34,496 bases of DNA from Planctomycetota bacterium (lineage in GTDB: Bacteria > Planctomycetota > UBA1135 > GCA-002686595). The notes below the pieces were generated by a model. It was not told where the DNA came from and searched no databases. It saw only the letters and a program-made list of their open reading frames with translations. Location of the stretch: NCBI GenBank assembly GCA_029259675.1, contig JAJDES010000503.1, positions 1 through 34,496 of the forward strand. The letters are read 5' to 3'. Position 1 is the stretch's first letter. Each line of letters opens with the position of its first letter. This document shows positions 8,734-18,600 of the stretch, piece after piece. A program made the position numbers and the translations under genes.

Positions 8734-8748
8734 GTTGCGCAACGCAAC
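8734..8748. promoter_or_regulatory. Candidate MarR operator, palindrome GTTGCG-CAA-CGCAAC
   Basis: A perfect 6-3-6 palindrome lies 22 bases before the ATG of the MarR-GNAT gene, with an overlapping 8-bp palindrome TTGCGCAA at 8735-8742 and another half-site-like TTGCAAC at 8763-8769, just before the ATG. MarR proteins commonly bind such dyads over their own promoter, so autoregulation is the simplest reading (inference). Confidence 0.5.
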
Positions 8749-8770
8749 CTTTAAGTTTCTGATTGCAACC

Positions 8771-9712
8771 ATGAAACCGGAACCAGCATCCGAAGCGGAG
8801 GGCCTGCGCAGGGCGTCGCGGCAATTAATAAGGGAGCTTGGATTTCTCGTGGATCGCTGGGATGACGGGCAGCGATCCCTTTCGCACTCCCAGTGCCACT
8901 GTCTGCTCGAACTGTCCTTTCGCGAAGAACTTACGGGAGGGGAATTGTCGGAGATCTTGCAACTGGATAAGTCCAGCACAAGTCGCGCAGTCGCAGGGTT
9001 GGTGAGCGACGGACTGCTTGAACCTGCTAGTAGCCGTCAGCTCGGCGACAGTCGGCGCCGGCCCATGCGCTTGACACGCACGGGCAAACGCACTGTCGAT
9101 CGCATTGACACCCGGGCCAATGCCGAAGTGCAAGACGCACTTTCGTTGTTGGACCCCAAGGAACGCGCCTGCGTCTGTTCTGGAATGGAACTCTACGCGC
9201 GCTCACTGACGCGCGCACGACGCTTGCGCGGCATCGAAGTGCGCCCCATCCGATCTAAAGACAATACGGCCATGGGCACAATCATCCGCAACGTCATGAC
9301 CGAATTCGGTGCCGTTGGAGTGGGCTATTCGATCGAAGATTCAGAAGTGGACAACATGTCGAAGGCTTACAGGATGGCCGGACATGCGTTTTATGTGGCA
9401 ACAGAAGACGGCGCTATTCTCGGCGGAGCGGGGATCGGGCCACTGGCCGGCGGGCCGAAGGATGTTTGTGAGTTGCGCAAGATGTACTTGGGAACTGCTG
9501 CGCGTGGCTTGGGACTGGGCCGGCGACTGCTGCAGACCTGCTTAGATCACGCTCGGTCTTTGGGTTACAAAAGCTGCTATCTGGAAACCCTTAAGCACAT
9601 GCTGGGTGCCCGAAAACTCTACGAACGCTTTGGCTTTCGTGCGCTTGATGCCCCAATGGGCAGCACCGGTCACTGCGCGTGTGACAGTTGGATGCTGCTC
9701 GACTTCGAGTAG
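8771..9712 (+). CDS. MarR-type regulator fused to GNAT N-acetyltransferase
   Basis: Predicted bifunctional protein of 313 residues. The N-terminal half is a winged helix: HCLLELSFREELTGGELSEI, then LDKSSTSRAVAGLVSDGLLE as recognition helix region, and a wing with RRRPMRLTRTG. The C-terminal half (about 155-313) is a GNAT acetyltransferase, with acetyl-CoA loop RGLGLG (245-250), followed by the typical helix and YLET...GARKLYERFGF motif. Such MarR-GNAT fusions are known, and the regulator may sense the acetyltransferase's ligand. ATG at 8771 is preferred; an in-frame TTG at 8735 lies inside the candidate operator. The gene is monocistronic and ends 76 bases before the stop of the convergent FG-GAP gene. 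The substrate and regulon are unknown. Confidence 0.9.
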   Translation: MKPEPASEAEGLRRASRQLIRELGFLVDRWDDGQRSLSHSQCHCLLELSFREELTGGELSEILQLDKSSTSRAVAGLVSDGLLEPASSRQLGDSRRRPMRLTRTGKRTVDRIDTRANAEVQDALSLLDPKERACVCSGMELYARSLTRARRLRGIEVRPIRSKDNTAMGTIIRNVMTEFGAVGVGYSIEDSEVDNMSKAYRMAGHAFYVATEDGAILGGAGIGPLAGGPKDVCELRKMYLGTAARGLGLGRRLLQTCLDHARSLGYKSCYLETLKHMLGARKLYERFGFRALDAPMGSTGHCACDSWMLLDFE

Positions 9713-9718
9713 TAAAAC

Positions 9719-9737
9719 TGCCGCGAGCGAAGCGGCA
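9719..9737 (-). terminator. Intrinsic terminator for the FG-GAP gene
   Basis: Read on the minus strand, the stem TGCCGC / GCGGCA (6 bp, 7-base loop) is followed by GTTTTAC. It lies 52 bases beyond the FG-GAP stop codon. It could also slow transcription of the convergent MarR-GNAT gene, though no U-tract follows on the plus strand. Confidence 0.5.
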
Positions 9738-9788
9738 TTCCACAAAAGCTGCGACGTTTCGAAATACGGCACACGGCCTGCGCGATAG

Positions 9789-12700
9789 CTACCAAGCCTT
9801 GACTTGGCCAGCGAACAGGTACACCGCGCCCGTCTTGGGACCGCGATCATCGCTCCAAGCTGCTGAGATCAAAAAGTCCGCACGTCCGTCGCCGTTGACG
9901 TCCCCCATTCCAGTCGCATCGAAACCAAAACAAGCACCGGGCTGCGTATGCGTGAAGCTGGACAGTACTCGGCCCGTGCGACCCGAGTACAAATAGGCTT
10001 TCCCGCCGTGCTCAGCCGCTTCGCTATTGATCCAGGCTCCGACGATCAAGTCAGCACGTCCGTCGCCGTCCACATCTCCCGCCAGGGCATTGCCGATGCC
10101 CAACCCTTCACCGGCCCCGCCGCTAAAGATTCGCAACGACTCGCCATTGCGTCCGGAATGAACGTAAACCCGTCCCGAGCCCGGGCCATGAACCTCATTT
10201 TCGAAGTCAACGGCGTACACATCGGGGATGTGGTCGCCGTTCAAATCGCCGGGGAAAGACACAAACATGCGGCCCAAGTTCACGGCGGTGTCGTCAGCCT
10301 CGATGCGAAAGTGGGGCTGGGCCCCTCCCGCGCCCAAGTGGTAAACGTACACGCGACCAGCACGCCTGACGCCCGCATCCATAGCACCGATCGCAAGCAT
10401 GGGCTGGGAGCCTTCGAGCTTCGCACTCACCGCACTTCCGAATGCTTCACCCGCGCCTTCACCTTCAAGTGAAAATAGCAGCTGGCCGGTCGCGCCGGAC
10501 ACAGCATCCACCCGACCGTCGTTCCGGTTGTGGCCCGGTGCGCCGATGATTAGATCGGGAACTTGGTCTCCATCGAGATCGCCGGGGCCCCAGAGACTTC
10601 GACCGAAGCCTTCGTCCGCTTGCCGCCCGCTCAGCCGCAACAGCTCAGATCCATTCGCGCCCGAATAGACGAACACTTGCCCGGCCTGACGATCGCGGCC
10701 TGTCGTGGCGCCTTGCGGTTTGAACAGCTTGTCTGATTTTTGGCCCAGGGACTCCTGTTCTGTGCTTGCCGCTTTCTCGGCACCACTCGGGGCCGGCAAA
10801 GCTCCTTCCGCTTTTTTCATACCCGGGGCACCCACTGCCAAGTCATCTCGCCCATCGCCGTTCAGGTCCCCGACAGCGACGACGCAATAGCCGAAATGAC
10901 TCTCGTCGCTTCCATCCCAGCGGTGCAAGAGTTCCCCCGTCTTGCCCGAGTACACATAAGCGCGTCCCGCACTTCCGACTTTGTGTTCGTGCAATTCTCC
11001 GGTTACGGGACTCGCCAGTGCTGCATTGGGTGCGCCGATCAAGGCGTCGGGCACTCCGTCACCGTCCACATCGCCCACACGACTGATGGACCATCCGAAT
11101 TGCTCGCCTTCCGTTTCTCCGACCCACTCGTGAAGGACAACGACATCTTCCTTGAATTTGGAACTCGCGCTTTCCTCAACGGTTTCGTGAACCTCATCGA
11201 TCTCGACGCTTTCAACTCTCCAGCGATTGCGACCCGACATGGACATCAGCTCGAGCATGCGTGAATCTTCGCGCAGGCTGATTAAGTCCTCATCTTCCAA
11301 TACGAATCCCGGATCAAAGCCGGCGTCGGTCGCCTTGAAAAGCCACTCGAAAGCCAAGTCGACTTCGCCCAGCAATGCGTAGGCACAGCCGGCGTTGTAC
11401 ATGCCCAAGGACGCGACGCTGGAATCCCGGAAAGTGGCGGCCTTCTTGTGGCAAACCAATGCCCGCTCCAGGTCCCCCAGACAATGCAAGGAGTAGCCGT
11501 ACAACATCCATGCACGCGCGTTGTACGGCTGCGCTTTTGTAATCGCCTCGAATGCCTGGGCCGCCCCCGCAAAGTTTCCGCGATCCAAGCGCGCCTGAGC
11601 TTCAGCCTCCGTTGGCAATCGGCCGCTTTCAATGCGCAAATGCATTTCCTGCCGTAGTGCCGACGCGCCCGAAATCAAAAACACGCGGCCGGAGCCTTGC
11701 GGTTGTTCCCCGATCGAATCCACGGTCTTCATTGCCGTAACCAACAAGTCCGGCGCGCCGTCGCGATTGACGTCGCCGACGCCCGTGGCGCGAAAGCCAA
11801 AGGCTTCGCCTTCTGCCGTGGAGGTGAATGAGGCCAGCTGTCGACCATCGAAACCGGAACGCAAAACAATCTTACCTGTGGAATCAACTTCGCCCGCGTG
11901 CAGCCACGTGCCCACCATCAAATCGTCGTGGCCGTCTCCATCCAAGTCGCCGATAGGGCCCGTTCCGATTCCGAATGTCCCGCTTGCCGCGCCCCCCACA
12001 GTTTGCAAAGTGCGCCCGTCCGCGCCGGAAAAGACACTGGCTGCACCACTTTTGGATCCACGCCCGTTCGGCTTTCCAATGGAGCTGAGAATGTCTTCGC
12101 TGCCGTCGTGATCAATGTCTCCCACGATCGCCACGAATGGACCGACGGAATCGACGTCTCTTTCGTTTGCCTCAATGGAAAACTTCAATTGCGGTTCTTT
12201 GCCGCGGTAGACGTAAACAGCACCGTTCTTCAACGCTCCAGCCAAGGGCGCCGCGATCACCAGGGTTTCTTCCGATCCCGCGATCGAAGCACCGAATCGA
12301 TCTCCTGCTGCATCCCCATCGAGGCGAGCCAACTCTTTACCGGTGATGCCCGTTAGCAGGCTCACCCGCCCGCCCGAAGGAACACCTGGAGCACTGACTG
12401 CATAGTCTTTCCAACCGTCGCCGTTCCAATCTCCAAGCGAGGCGACGGATTCGCCAAAGCGGTCGCCGACACTCTCGCCCTTTAGCAGCCCCAACAATTG
12501 GCCGTCAACGCCTGAAAGCAGGTAAACACATCCTGCACCACTGCCTATTTGCGGCGCGCCCACGAGCAAGTCGGCGTGACCGTCTCCATCCATGTCGCCG
12601 CAACCCGCCATGGACCAACCAAAGCAATCACCAAGCTCACCCGTGCGCTCAAAGAGCAAGGATCCCGTGCGACCTGAATAGGCGTAAATCCTGCCCTGTC

Positions 12701-13163
12701 CGGATTCGGAGTGCGAATCGAGTGAAGCAGGCGCTTCGCCAGCAACCGGTTCTGATGGTTGCTTGACTTGTCCGGGTGCTTCCCCGGGTACGCCATCGGG
12801 TACGCCATCGGGTGCGTCAGCGGGTACGCCATCGGGTGCGTCAGCGGTGGTCGGAGCTATTGAACTTGATTGCCCCGCATTCGGAGCAGTTCCGATTGCA
12901 CGCGGCAAGCTCTGATACAGGGGCGCACCAATAACAATGTCCCCCACACCGTCTCCGTCCAGATCACCCGCAGCACAGATCTCATATCCGAATTGATCCC
13001 CGGGACGCTCGCCTTCGAAGCGATAGAGAACATCCACATCGGCCTCGACCCATTGAGCACCGGCAGCACAGGTTCCGAACAACATTGTGCAACTTGCAAC
13101 ATTCAAGGCTCGCAGCGCGATAGGCCGCAAGGAGATCAATCGAGTTGTCCTTGAGTGAGCCAT
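9789..13163 (-). CDS. Secreted double FG-GAP beta-propeller protein with central TPRs
   Basis: 1124 residues, probably exported. The N-terminus has basic residues, then a hydrophobic stretch ending AAGAQWVEA, a likely signal peptide. Two FG-GAP (integrin-alpha-like) propellers follow. Each has six Ca-binding-type motifs such as DLDGDGVGDIVIGAP and DVDGDGVPDALIGAP, and one blade lacking the motif. Between them (about 520-620) are TPRs (NFAGAAQAFEAITKAQPYNA, GYSLHCLGDLERAL). A Pro/Asp/Ala/Gly-rich linker interrupts the first blade. ATG at 13163 is chosen over a start at 13406 because GAGGGG sits seven to eight bases upstream and the signal peptide begins there. FG-GAP propellers usually mediate protein or surface contacts; no catalytic residues are evident. 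The partner is unknown. Confidence 0.9.
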   Translation of the reverse strand: MAHSRTTRLISLRPIALRALNVASCTMLFGTCAAGAQWVEADVDVLYRFEGERPGDQFGYEICAAGDLDGDGVGDIVIGAPLYQSLPRAIGTAPNAGQSSSIAPTTADAPDGVPADAPDGVPDGVPGEAPGQVKQPSEPVAGEAPASLDSHSESGQGRIYAYSGRTGSLLFERTGELGDCFGWSMAGCGDMDGDGHADLLVGAPQIGSGAGCVYLLSGVDGQLLGLLKGESVGDRFGESVASLGDWNGDGWKDYAVSAPGVPSGGRVSLLTGITGKELARLDGDAAGDRFGASIAGSEETLVIAAPLAGALKNGAVYVYRGKEPQLKFSIEANERDVDSVGPFVAIVGDIDHDGSEDILSSIGKPNGRGSKSGAASVFSGADGRTLQTVGGAASGTFGIGTGPIGDLDGDGHDDLMVGTWLHAGEVDSTGKIVLRSGFDGRQLASFTSTAEGEAFGFRATGVGDVNRDGAPDLLVTAMKTVDSIGEQPQGSGRVFLISGASALRQEMHLRIESGRLPTEAEAQARLDRGNFAGAAQAFEAITKAQPYNARAWMLYGYSLHCLGDLERALVCHKKAATFRDSSVASLGMYNAGCAYALLGEVDLAFEWLFKATDAGFDPGFVLEDEDLISLREDSRMLELMSMSGRNRWRVESVEIDEVHETVEESASSKFKEDVVVLHEWVGETEGEQFGWSISRVGDVDGDGVPDALIGAPNAALASPVTGELHEHKVGSAGRAYVYSGKTGELLHRWDGSDESHFGYCVVAVGDLNGDGRDDLAVGAPGMKKAEGALPAPSGAEKAASTEQESLGQKSDKLFKPQGATTGRDRQAGQVFVYSGANGSELLRLSGRQADEGFGRSLWGPGDLDGDQVPDLIIGAPGHNRNDGRVDAVSGATGQLLFSLEGEGAGEAFGSAVSAKLEGSQPMLAIGAMDAGVRRAGRVYVYHLGAGGAQPHFRIEADDTAVNLGRMFVSFPGDLNGDHIPDVYAVDFENEVHGPGSGRVYVHSGRNGESLRIFSGGAGEGLGIGNALAGDVDGDGRADLIVGAWINSEAAEHGGKAYLYSGRTGRVLSSFTHTQPGACFGFDATGMGDVNGDGRADFLISAAWSDDRGPKTGAVYLFAGQVKAW
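12786..12845 (-). repeat. Five 12-bp tandem units inside the FG-GAP gene
   Basis: Two unit types, gggtacgccatc (three copies) and gggtgcgtcagc (two copies), alternate over 60 bases. On the coding strand they give the repeated peptide block ADAPDGVP/DGVP, a flexible linker in the first propeller. Because 12 is a multiple of three, copy-number change keeps the frame. Confidence 0.85.
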
Positions 13164-13427
13164 GGATCGCCCCTCGGGCGAGGGAGAAAAGTGAGCCGAT
13201 TGCGTTCGAGCGCAGCTTCGAACTGTTCGCGTTGCCGAACGCCGCTGCCGAGCCAAAGTACTGTTGCTCAAAGATAACCGCTGGGGGCCGTTCCGGTGCT
13301 CGAGTGCGAGGCTTGTGCTCCAAAGCTTACATGGAGCGGCCATCCTACGCGTATCGAGCCCCAAGGCGGGCGAAGGCGCATTGTCGAGATTGGGCAAGGC
13401 CTGCAATTGCCTAACTGTTGATGCCTG

Positions 13428-13649
13428 CTAGAGCCCGGTCAACACCATGTAGATCAGCAAGCTCAGTCCAATGAGAAATCCGCAGATCACGATGATTACC
13501 AGCACGATCGCCTCCCTATTCTCGTCTCGAGCCCGATTGACGTTGGCGACGGAGTCCCCATGTTGCGGCGCGCTTTCGGTACCCCAACCCTTCGGATTCA
13601 AGGCCTCAGCACCCTGCCCATTCTCGCCGTTGCGCGGGTTTTCTTTCAT
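13428..13649 (-). CDS. Small single-span membrane protein, possible oxidase-associated
   Basis: 73 residues. The first 45 are polar (Asn, Glu, Gly, Arg). A C-terminal span IVLVIIVICGFLIGLSLLIYMV follows. I do not recognise a family. It lies on the same strand as the cytochrome oxidase subunit III gene, 136 bases downstream of its stop. A small accessory subunit similar to a subunit IV would fit, but this is inference from position. There is no good ribosome-binding site, so the gene is plausible, not certain. Confidence 0.45.
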   Translation of the reverse strand: MKENPRNGENGQGAEALNPKGWGTESAPQHGDSVANVNRARDENREAIVLVIIVICGFLIGLSLLIYMVLTGL

Positions 13650-13785
13650 TCGAGGGTGTTCACAATCTCAGCTGGGTGAAGCTGACGGCCCTTGGCAAAA
13701 CATGCAAGCGGTGGATGCGCAAACAGGGCCCGGCTGCCGTGAGCATAGTTTTGCGATGTTCTCGAGCTCCCGAATCCTTCCTTTG

Positions 13786-14544
13786 CTAGTCCAAAAAGTA
13801 CAGCGCCCCAAATAACACCAGCCAAAGCCCGCCCATGGAGTGCCAATAGACCGCGCACAACTCAGCTGAAGCAACCCATTTCACTGCGGGCTCTCGCTTG
13901 CGCACCATCCACATCACGCGAGTGAGATAAATCAAGCCGCCCAGGATGTGCAAACCGTGCAATCCCGTAATGCAATAGAAAATGGTGCCGTAGGCGTTGG
14001 AGGCAATGGACAATCCATTGCTCCTCAAAAGCTGCCAAAGGCTGACTTGCGCGAACAAGAACGCCACGCCCAAAATCCAGGTCGCCATGTACATGCGTCC
14101 CATGCGAACATGCTCCCGGCGCCGGCGGCTTCGCTCGGCTTTAATCAGGGCAGCGTCACTTGCCAGCATCAAGACTGTGCTCAAAAGCAGGCCGGCTGAT
14201 GCACCGCCGAATCCCGGCGGTGGCCACGTGGGGGCGCTGGCACTGAGAGCGCCGTACACGACAAGAAACATTGAGAAGAGAGTTGCGACGCTCACAAGGA
14301 ACAACGCCAGGCCGAGCTTTTTGTGGCCCAGGGTGGAATCCTCATCCTTTTCACTCTCGCCGTCGTCCCCTCCTCCGCCACCACCACCGCCGCCGCCACC
14401 TCCGTCTTGGGGAGGCTCAACCGGGGGGGGTCCGATGCTTCTTCGGCGCCGCGTGGGTCGCACGGGTTGATCCCCACACGTAGGGTCGAGGAGCTCCACA
14501 CCGGCTCCGCCCGAATCCACCCATGCTGAAAACTGAATCAACAT
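13786..14544 (-). CDS. Cytochrome c oxidase subunit III (heme-copper oxidase, five-span type)
   Basis: Membrane subunit of an aa3/caa3-type terminal oxidase that supports proton uptake by subunit I and complex stability. 252 residues, with five hydrophobic spans between about residue 75 and the C-terminus. Conserved signatures include FYCITGLHGLHILGGLIYL and AVYWHSMGGLWLVLFGALYF. Residues 1-70 are a soluble extension with VELLDPTCGDQPV, then a 12-Gly run and an acidic patch. The ATG at 14544 lacks a good ribosome-binding site; GTG at residue 16 has GGAG five bases upstream and could be the real start. Subunits I and II are not nearby, so the gene is isolated. It diverges from the rhomboid gene. 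Confidence 0.9.
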   Translation of the reverse strand: MLIQFSAWVDSGGAGVELLDPTCGDQPVRPTRRRRSIGPPPVEPPQDGGGGGGGGGGGGDDGESEKDEDSTLGHKKLGLALFLVSVATLFSMFLVVYGALSASAPTWPPPGFGGASAGLLLSTVLMLASDAALIKAERSRRRREHVRMGRMYMATWILGVAFLFAQVSLWQLLRSNGLSIASNAYGTIFYCITGLHGLHILGGLIYLTRVMWMVRKREPAVKWVASAELCAVYWHSMGGLWLVLFGALYFLD

Positions 14545-14706
14545 CCAATTGAATTGTCCCCGGCTGAGTGCGATTCGAGAACCGGAAATTGCTCAATACT
14601 GAAGGGGACCTGATCTGCGCCCTGGCAGCGCGCCAAACGGGAGCGCAAGCTCCCTCCACTCGTTCCACCGAACCCGGACAAGCTCATAACGAGAGCGCCC
14701 GCCCCA

Positions 14707-15642
14707 ATGCCCGAGATACTCAACGAAGGAGAACCGCATCGCATTGTGATTCGCGAATCGCGTTCGCCCAAACAGGCCCACGAGCAAGAGCTTGTGTTGG
14801 CGGCCGCGGATCTGCCCTATGTTCGGGTGCAGCGTGGCAAGCGCATTTTCATCGCCGTCCACCCGGATATCGCCGAACGCGCCCTTTCGGAGCTGACGCA
14901 ATACGAGCAAGAAAATCGAGGTTGGCCTCCGCGCCGCCCCGACCTGGAGCTCTTGTCCGACGGCCGCACAGGGCCCTTCCTCTTTTCGGCGCTCGTGTTC
15001 ATGGTTTTCATCCTGCAGCGCGAAGGTGCACTCGGACACGACTGGGTTGAAGTCGGAGCGGCCAGAGCCAGGCTCATCGCAAACGGCGAATGGTGGCGCG
15101 CCGTTACAGCCCTGACGTTGCACGCCGATTTGCACCATCTGCTTTCAAACATTCTGTTCGGCGCACTCTTCACCGCTCTCTTGTGTCAGTTGACGGGAAC
15201 CGGAGCCGCCCTCGGCGCAGTTTTCGCCTCGGGAGTGCTTGGCAATTTGGCCAACGCATGGATTCAAGACCCCATGCACAGTTCCATTGGCGCAAGCACC
15301 GCCGTCTTCGGAGCTCTGGGCTGCTTAGTCGGTTATCAGTTGGCCGATCGCAAGCGCATCGGACTGGGCACGCTTGAGCGCTTCGCTCCACCCCTGCTCG
15401 GACTCGTCTTTCTCGGCTGGATGGGAACCGGATCCGGCTCCGACCCCGGCGTTCCACAGGACGGCGCCAAAGTAGACGTTTGGGCCCACGCCATGGGCTT
15501 TGCCGCCGGCGGGCTTTCAGGTGCCGTACTCGGTTGGTTGGGACTCGAACGCCTGCGCAGTCGCGCCCTTCAATGGAGCGCAGTGTTCTGCTCGGCCGCA
15601 ATTCTCATCTTCTCCTGGGCCAAGGCCCTTGGAGAGTTCTGA
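14707..15642 (+). CDS. Rhomboid family intramembrane serine protease
   Basis: Cleaves transmembrane substrates inside the bilayer. 311 residues. After about 90 cytoplasmic residues there are six to seven hydrophobic segments. The sequence GEWWRAVTALTLHADLHHLLSN carries the His-x-x-x-Asn (His144, Asn148) oxyanion motif. GASTAVFG carries the nucleophile Ser197, and AHAMGFAAGG carries catalytic His261. All key residues are present, so it should be active. The N-terminal domain is one seen in some rhomboids but I cannot name its role. It ends six bases before the stop of the convergent CRTAC-like gene. Its substrates cannot be read from sequence; the neighbouring secreted proteins are not obvious candidates. 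Confidence 0.93.
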   Translation: MPEILNEGEPHRIVIRESRSPKQAHEQELVLAAADLPYVRVQRGKRIFIAVHPDIAERALSELTQYEQENRGWPPRRPDLELLSDGRTGPFLFSALVFMVFILQREGALGHDWVEVGAARARLIANGEWWRAVTALTLHADLHHLLSNILFGALFTALLCQLTGTGAALGAVFASGVLGNLANAWIQDPMHSSIGASTAVFGALGCLVGYQLADRKRIGLGTLERFAPPLLGLVFLGWMGTGSGSDPGVPQDGAKVDVWAHAMGFAAGGLSGAVLGWLGLERLRSRALQWSAVFCSAAILIFSWAKALGEF

Positions 15643-15648
15643 GCGCGC

Positions 15649-18600
15649 TTAACGACTAGCGGTTTGCACCTGGGTTGAAGCGGCCTCAACGGCTTGTACT
15701 GAAGCGAAAGCGGAGTCGCGTTCGAAACGCGAACTCTGTGTGTGCAAGGGCTCAATCCAGGTGTGGGACGGTCGCGTGTTCCACTCCAAGCGCCAAGCGC
15801 GGTGCGCTTCGTCAGCGGGAAATGCTTCATCTTGACCGTACGGATACGAACTCATTCCGTGGAACGGAAGCGGTTCGACAAAGAGGGCTTCCACACTGTT
15901 GGGGTCGCGATCCTTGGCCCAGCCGTCCATGTACAAGAGGTAGTCGCGTTGCATTCCGTCCGGCACCGGACCCAAGTCCTTGGCGTCGAACTGTACGCGC
16001 AATGCGTCGCCCGCACCCATGATGACGAAACGATCCTCGGCACTTGTCAGCAAAGGCAAGACTTCGCCCAATTTGGTGTAGAGGCCCGGGTGTTGGTTCC
16101 AACGCGGGGTCTCGGATTTTTGATCCCAGTCAAACCACTCGAGTTCGTGCTCACCCAACAAGACAGTCGGTTGGGAGAAACCTCGCAAGTACAAGTCGCC
16201 ACTGGTGGGCTCGAGGGAAGTCACACGCATGCGCGCATCGTCTCCATCCACAGCCAACCGAATGGAATCCCAATAAAGGCGCAAGGTCGAAAAAATGCGC
16301 AAGCGAGGATCCGCCGGATCGAGCATTTCAGTGATGTCGATCACCATGCTCTTGAGCTTGCCCGCAGGGAATCCCACCGGGGGCCCCGCGTCGCGCCAAC
16401 CAGATGGCGCATCGGAGTCGGGAACCTGAAAAATGGGCGGAATGAAATCCACGCCGGGAGTCCGCGCGGCAGCGACGTTGACGCTGGCATTGGTCCAATA
16501 GAACCAACCGCTACAAATCAAACGCAACTGCTCGGCGTCCCGAACGGCTTCGGCATCGAATGCCAGCTCGATCCAGTGGGGCTTGGCCAATCCCATGAAT
16601 TGGCGCTCGAGCACCTCGAACGGAATCGCGTAATCGCCATCCACTGCGGCCAGCTCTTTCGTCCACGAATGGCCATCACTTCCCGTGGCGGATACTGGCG
16701 CCAGGGGCGTGTCGACCACGTGCGTGTGAGCTTCGGGAAAGGGCGGAAAGCAAAAGCGCTCGTTGGGGTGCACTTCCGTGCCGAGCGGATGATCAATCAC
16801 ATCCAAGCGCACGCGGTCCAAGTAGGTAACTTCGCGCAACTCTTCAGTGATCTGCACATCATAGTAACGCTCTCCGTTTGCCCCTTCGCGCAACTTCATT
16901 TGATCGCCGCGCACAAGAACGTATTCGTCATTGTCAGGGGGCACCAGCACACCCGGCTCCATCGGCAAACCCAGTGGCGTGATTCCGAGCACGTCCGTGA
17001 TGAATTCGTACGTCTCGCCGTTCCAGGTGTAAAGGAAAGGGCACGAACCGGACTGCCGCTCGACCCTTTCGATCAAGACTTCGCTTCCAACTGGAACATC
17101 AACTTCGTGTTGAATCACTCCGGTCGGCCAAGTGACTCGAATCACATCCAGCTGCTCCGCAGTACCGACCCCGATGGTTTGCGGTTCCCCGTTCCAGAAG
17201 ATGCGCCGATAAACGCCGCCGGCACGAATCTCCACAATGGAGCCGACTCCACGCCGGTTGTCTTTCTCGGCTTTGAGAGCCAATCGAATGCTATTTCCAC
17301 TGCTTGCCCCCGAACGCAGGGTGGCGGATCCGGATCCATAGGCCAAGACGTCCATGTGCGCATCCCCGTCAAAATCACGGGCCACGAATTGCGCGGAGGA
17401 AAACTGCTCGGCTGCGTCGAATAGCTTCCAAGTGGACTTCAACTCGTGTTCCAGGCCGAATGCGTATTGAACATCCGAAGGAGCATTGAGCACGTCAAAA
17501 GAACCGTCGAGGTCTAAGTCCGCCGCTAGAACGCCCGTGGAGGACTCACGGCCTTCACCCTTGAAGTCGCCACTGGGCCGCCCCCAAGCCAAAACACCCG
17601 CTTCCGGCAACCACATGTCCGGGCGGGTATCCCCGTCGAAGTCAGCCAAAATCGGTTTGGCCTTCGATACGGGAATGCCTTCCAAGCGAAGGCTTTCGTC
17701 GGCGAATCGACCGCCGCGCAAACTATCCGCTAAGTAGTAGCCGGCGGACCCTCCCAATAGAAAATCCACATCTTGGTCCGTATCGAAATCCTCTACTGCA
17801 CACCACTCAAAGGCCGTATCGCCGGGAAGGCCGGCCTCAGCGCTTGCATCGCTGAACTGCCCCTCGTCAATACCGGACACCAGGCCGTCGTTGCGCCAAA
17901 CGCGCGCACCGAAGTCACCCGCCAGCAATAGGTCCAAATCGCCTTCATGGTCAAAATCCACGGCCACCAGGTCGCGAACCGTGCCGTCCAATTTGGGCAA
18001 GCTCAAGTTCGCGCGCTCGAAGCGGGTCGCCGACTGATGGAACACGACAACTTCAGCATCACGGACAGCAACGAGATCCAAATCCCCGTCATTGTCCAAG
18101 TCGCAGGGCACGACGTGGGACCACGATCGAGTGTCACCACCCTTGTCCACTTGTTCGACTCGATAAAGGCCCGAGTGCTCGCGTGCAACAAAGATTCCAT
18201 CGGGGCCAAAGCACAGCAGGTCCGGCAATCCGACTTTTGAATCGACGGCCTCGCCATTCGCGTTGCGAAAGATTTCCCAATTCTCAGTCAAGCTGCAGGC
18301 AATAATTCCAACCGCATTCGAGAATTCAGCCGGTAAGGCCATTCCCGCAGTTGCCGGAAACAACGGAATGGGCTTCGAAACGGTGTTCCCCGCGGGCAGT
18401 GCGCGCCCCAGCAAACCAAAGTTTCCCCTTTGCATTTCCGACGAACTCGGCGCCTTCATTCCGCGCGCGATCAGCTTGTCGCGTTCATTGAAATACTGCA
18501 CCGCATCCTCGCTTCCCCGGCGCGAAAGCAATTGTGCCAAGCGGAAAAGCGTCGAGAGGTGCCAACTTCCCGCCTGATCAACTCCGACGGCCACCAAGTC

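Larger units (their letters stand above)
8243..8770. other. Non-coding region upstream of MarR-GNAT gene, carrying a MITE-like element
   Basis: About 530 bases without a convincing gene. It contains the inverted-repeat element at 8422-8638 and the palindrome at 8734-8748, both listed separately. The rest, 8243-8421 and 8648-8730, shows nothing I recognise; it should include the upstream signals for the DUF445 gene and the MarR-GNAT gene. Confidence 0.5.

Noticed and set aside
13164-13427. Longer N-terminal extension of the FG-GAP gene, up to 13406
   Set aside because: Signal peptide and GAGGGG ribosome-binding site place the start at 13163; the upstream part translates to Arg/Ser-rich sequence with no homology.
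15742-17424. Long open frame on the plus strand opposite the CRTAC-like gene
   Set aside because: It is the antisense shadow of a real gene: no motif, no ribosome-binding site, and the minus-strand frame has clear ASPIC/UnbV sequence.
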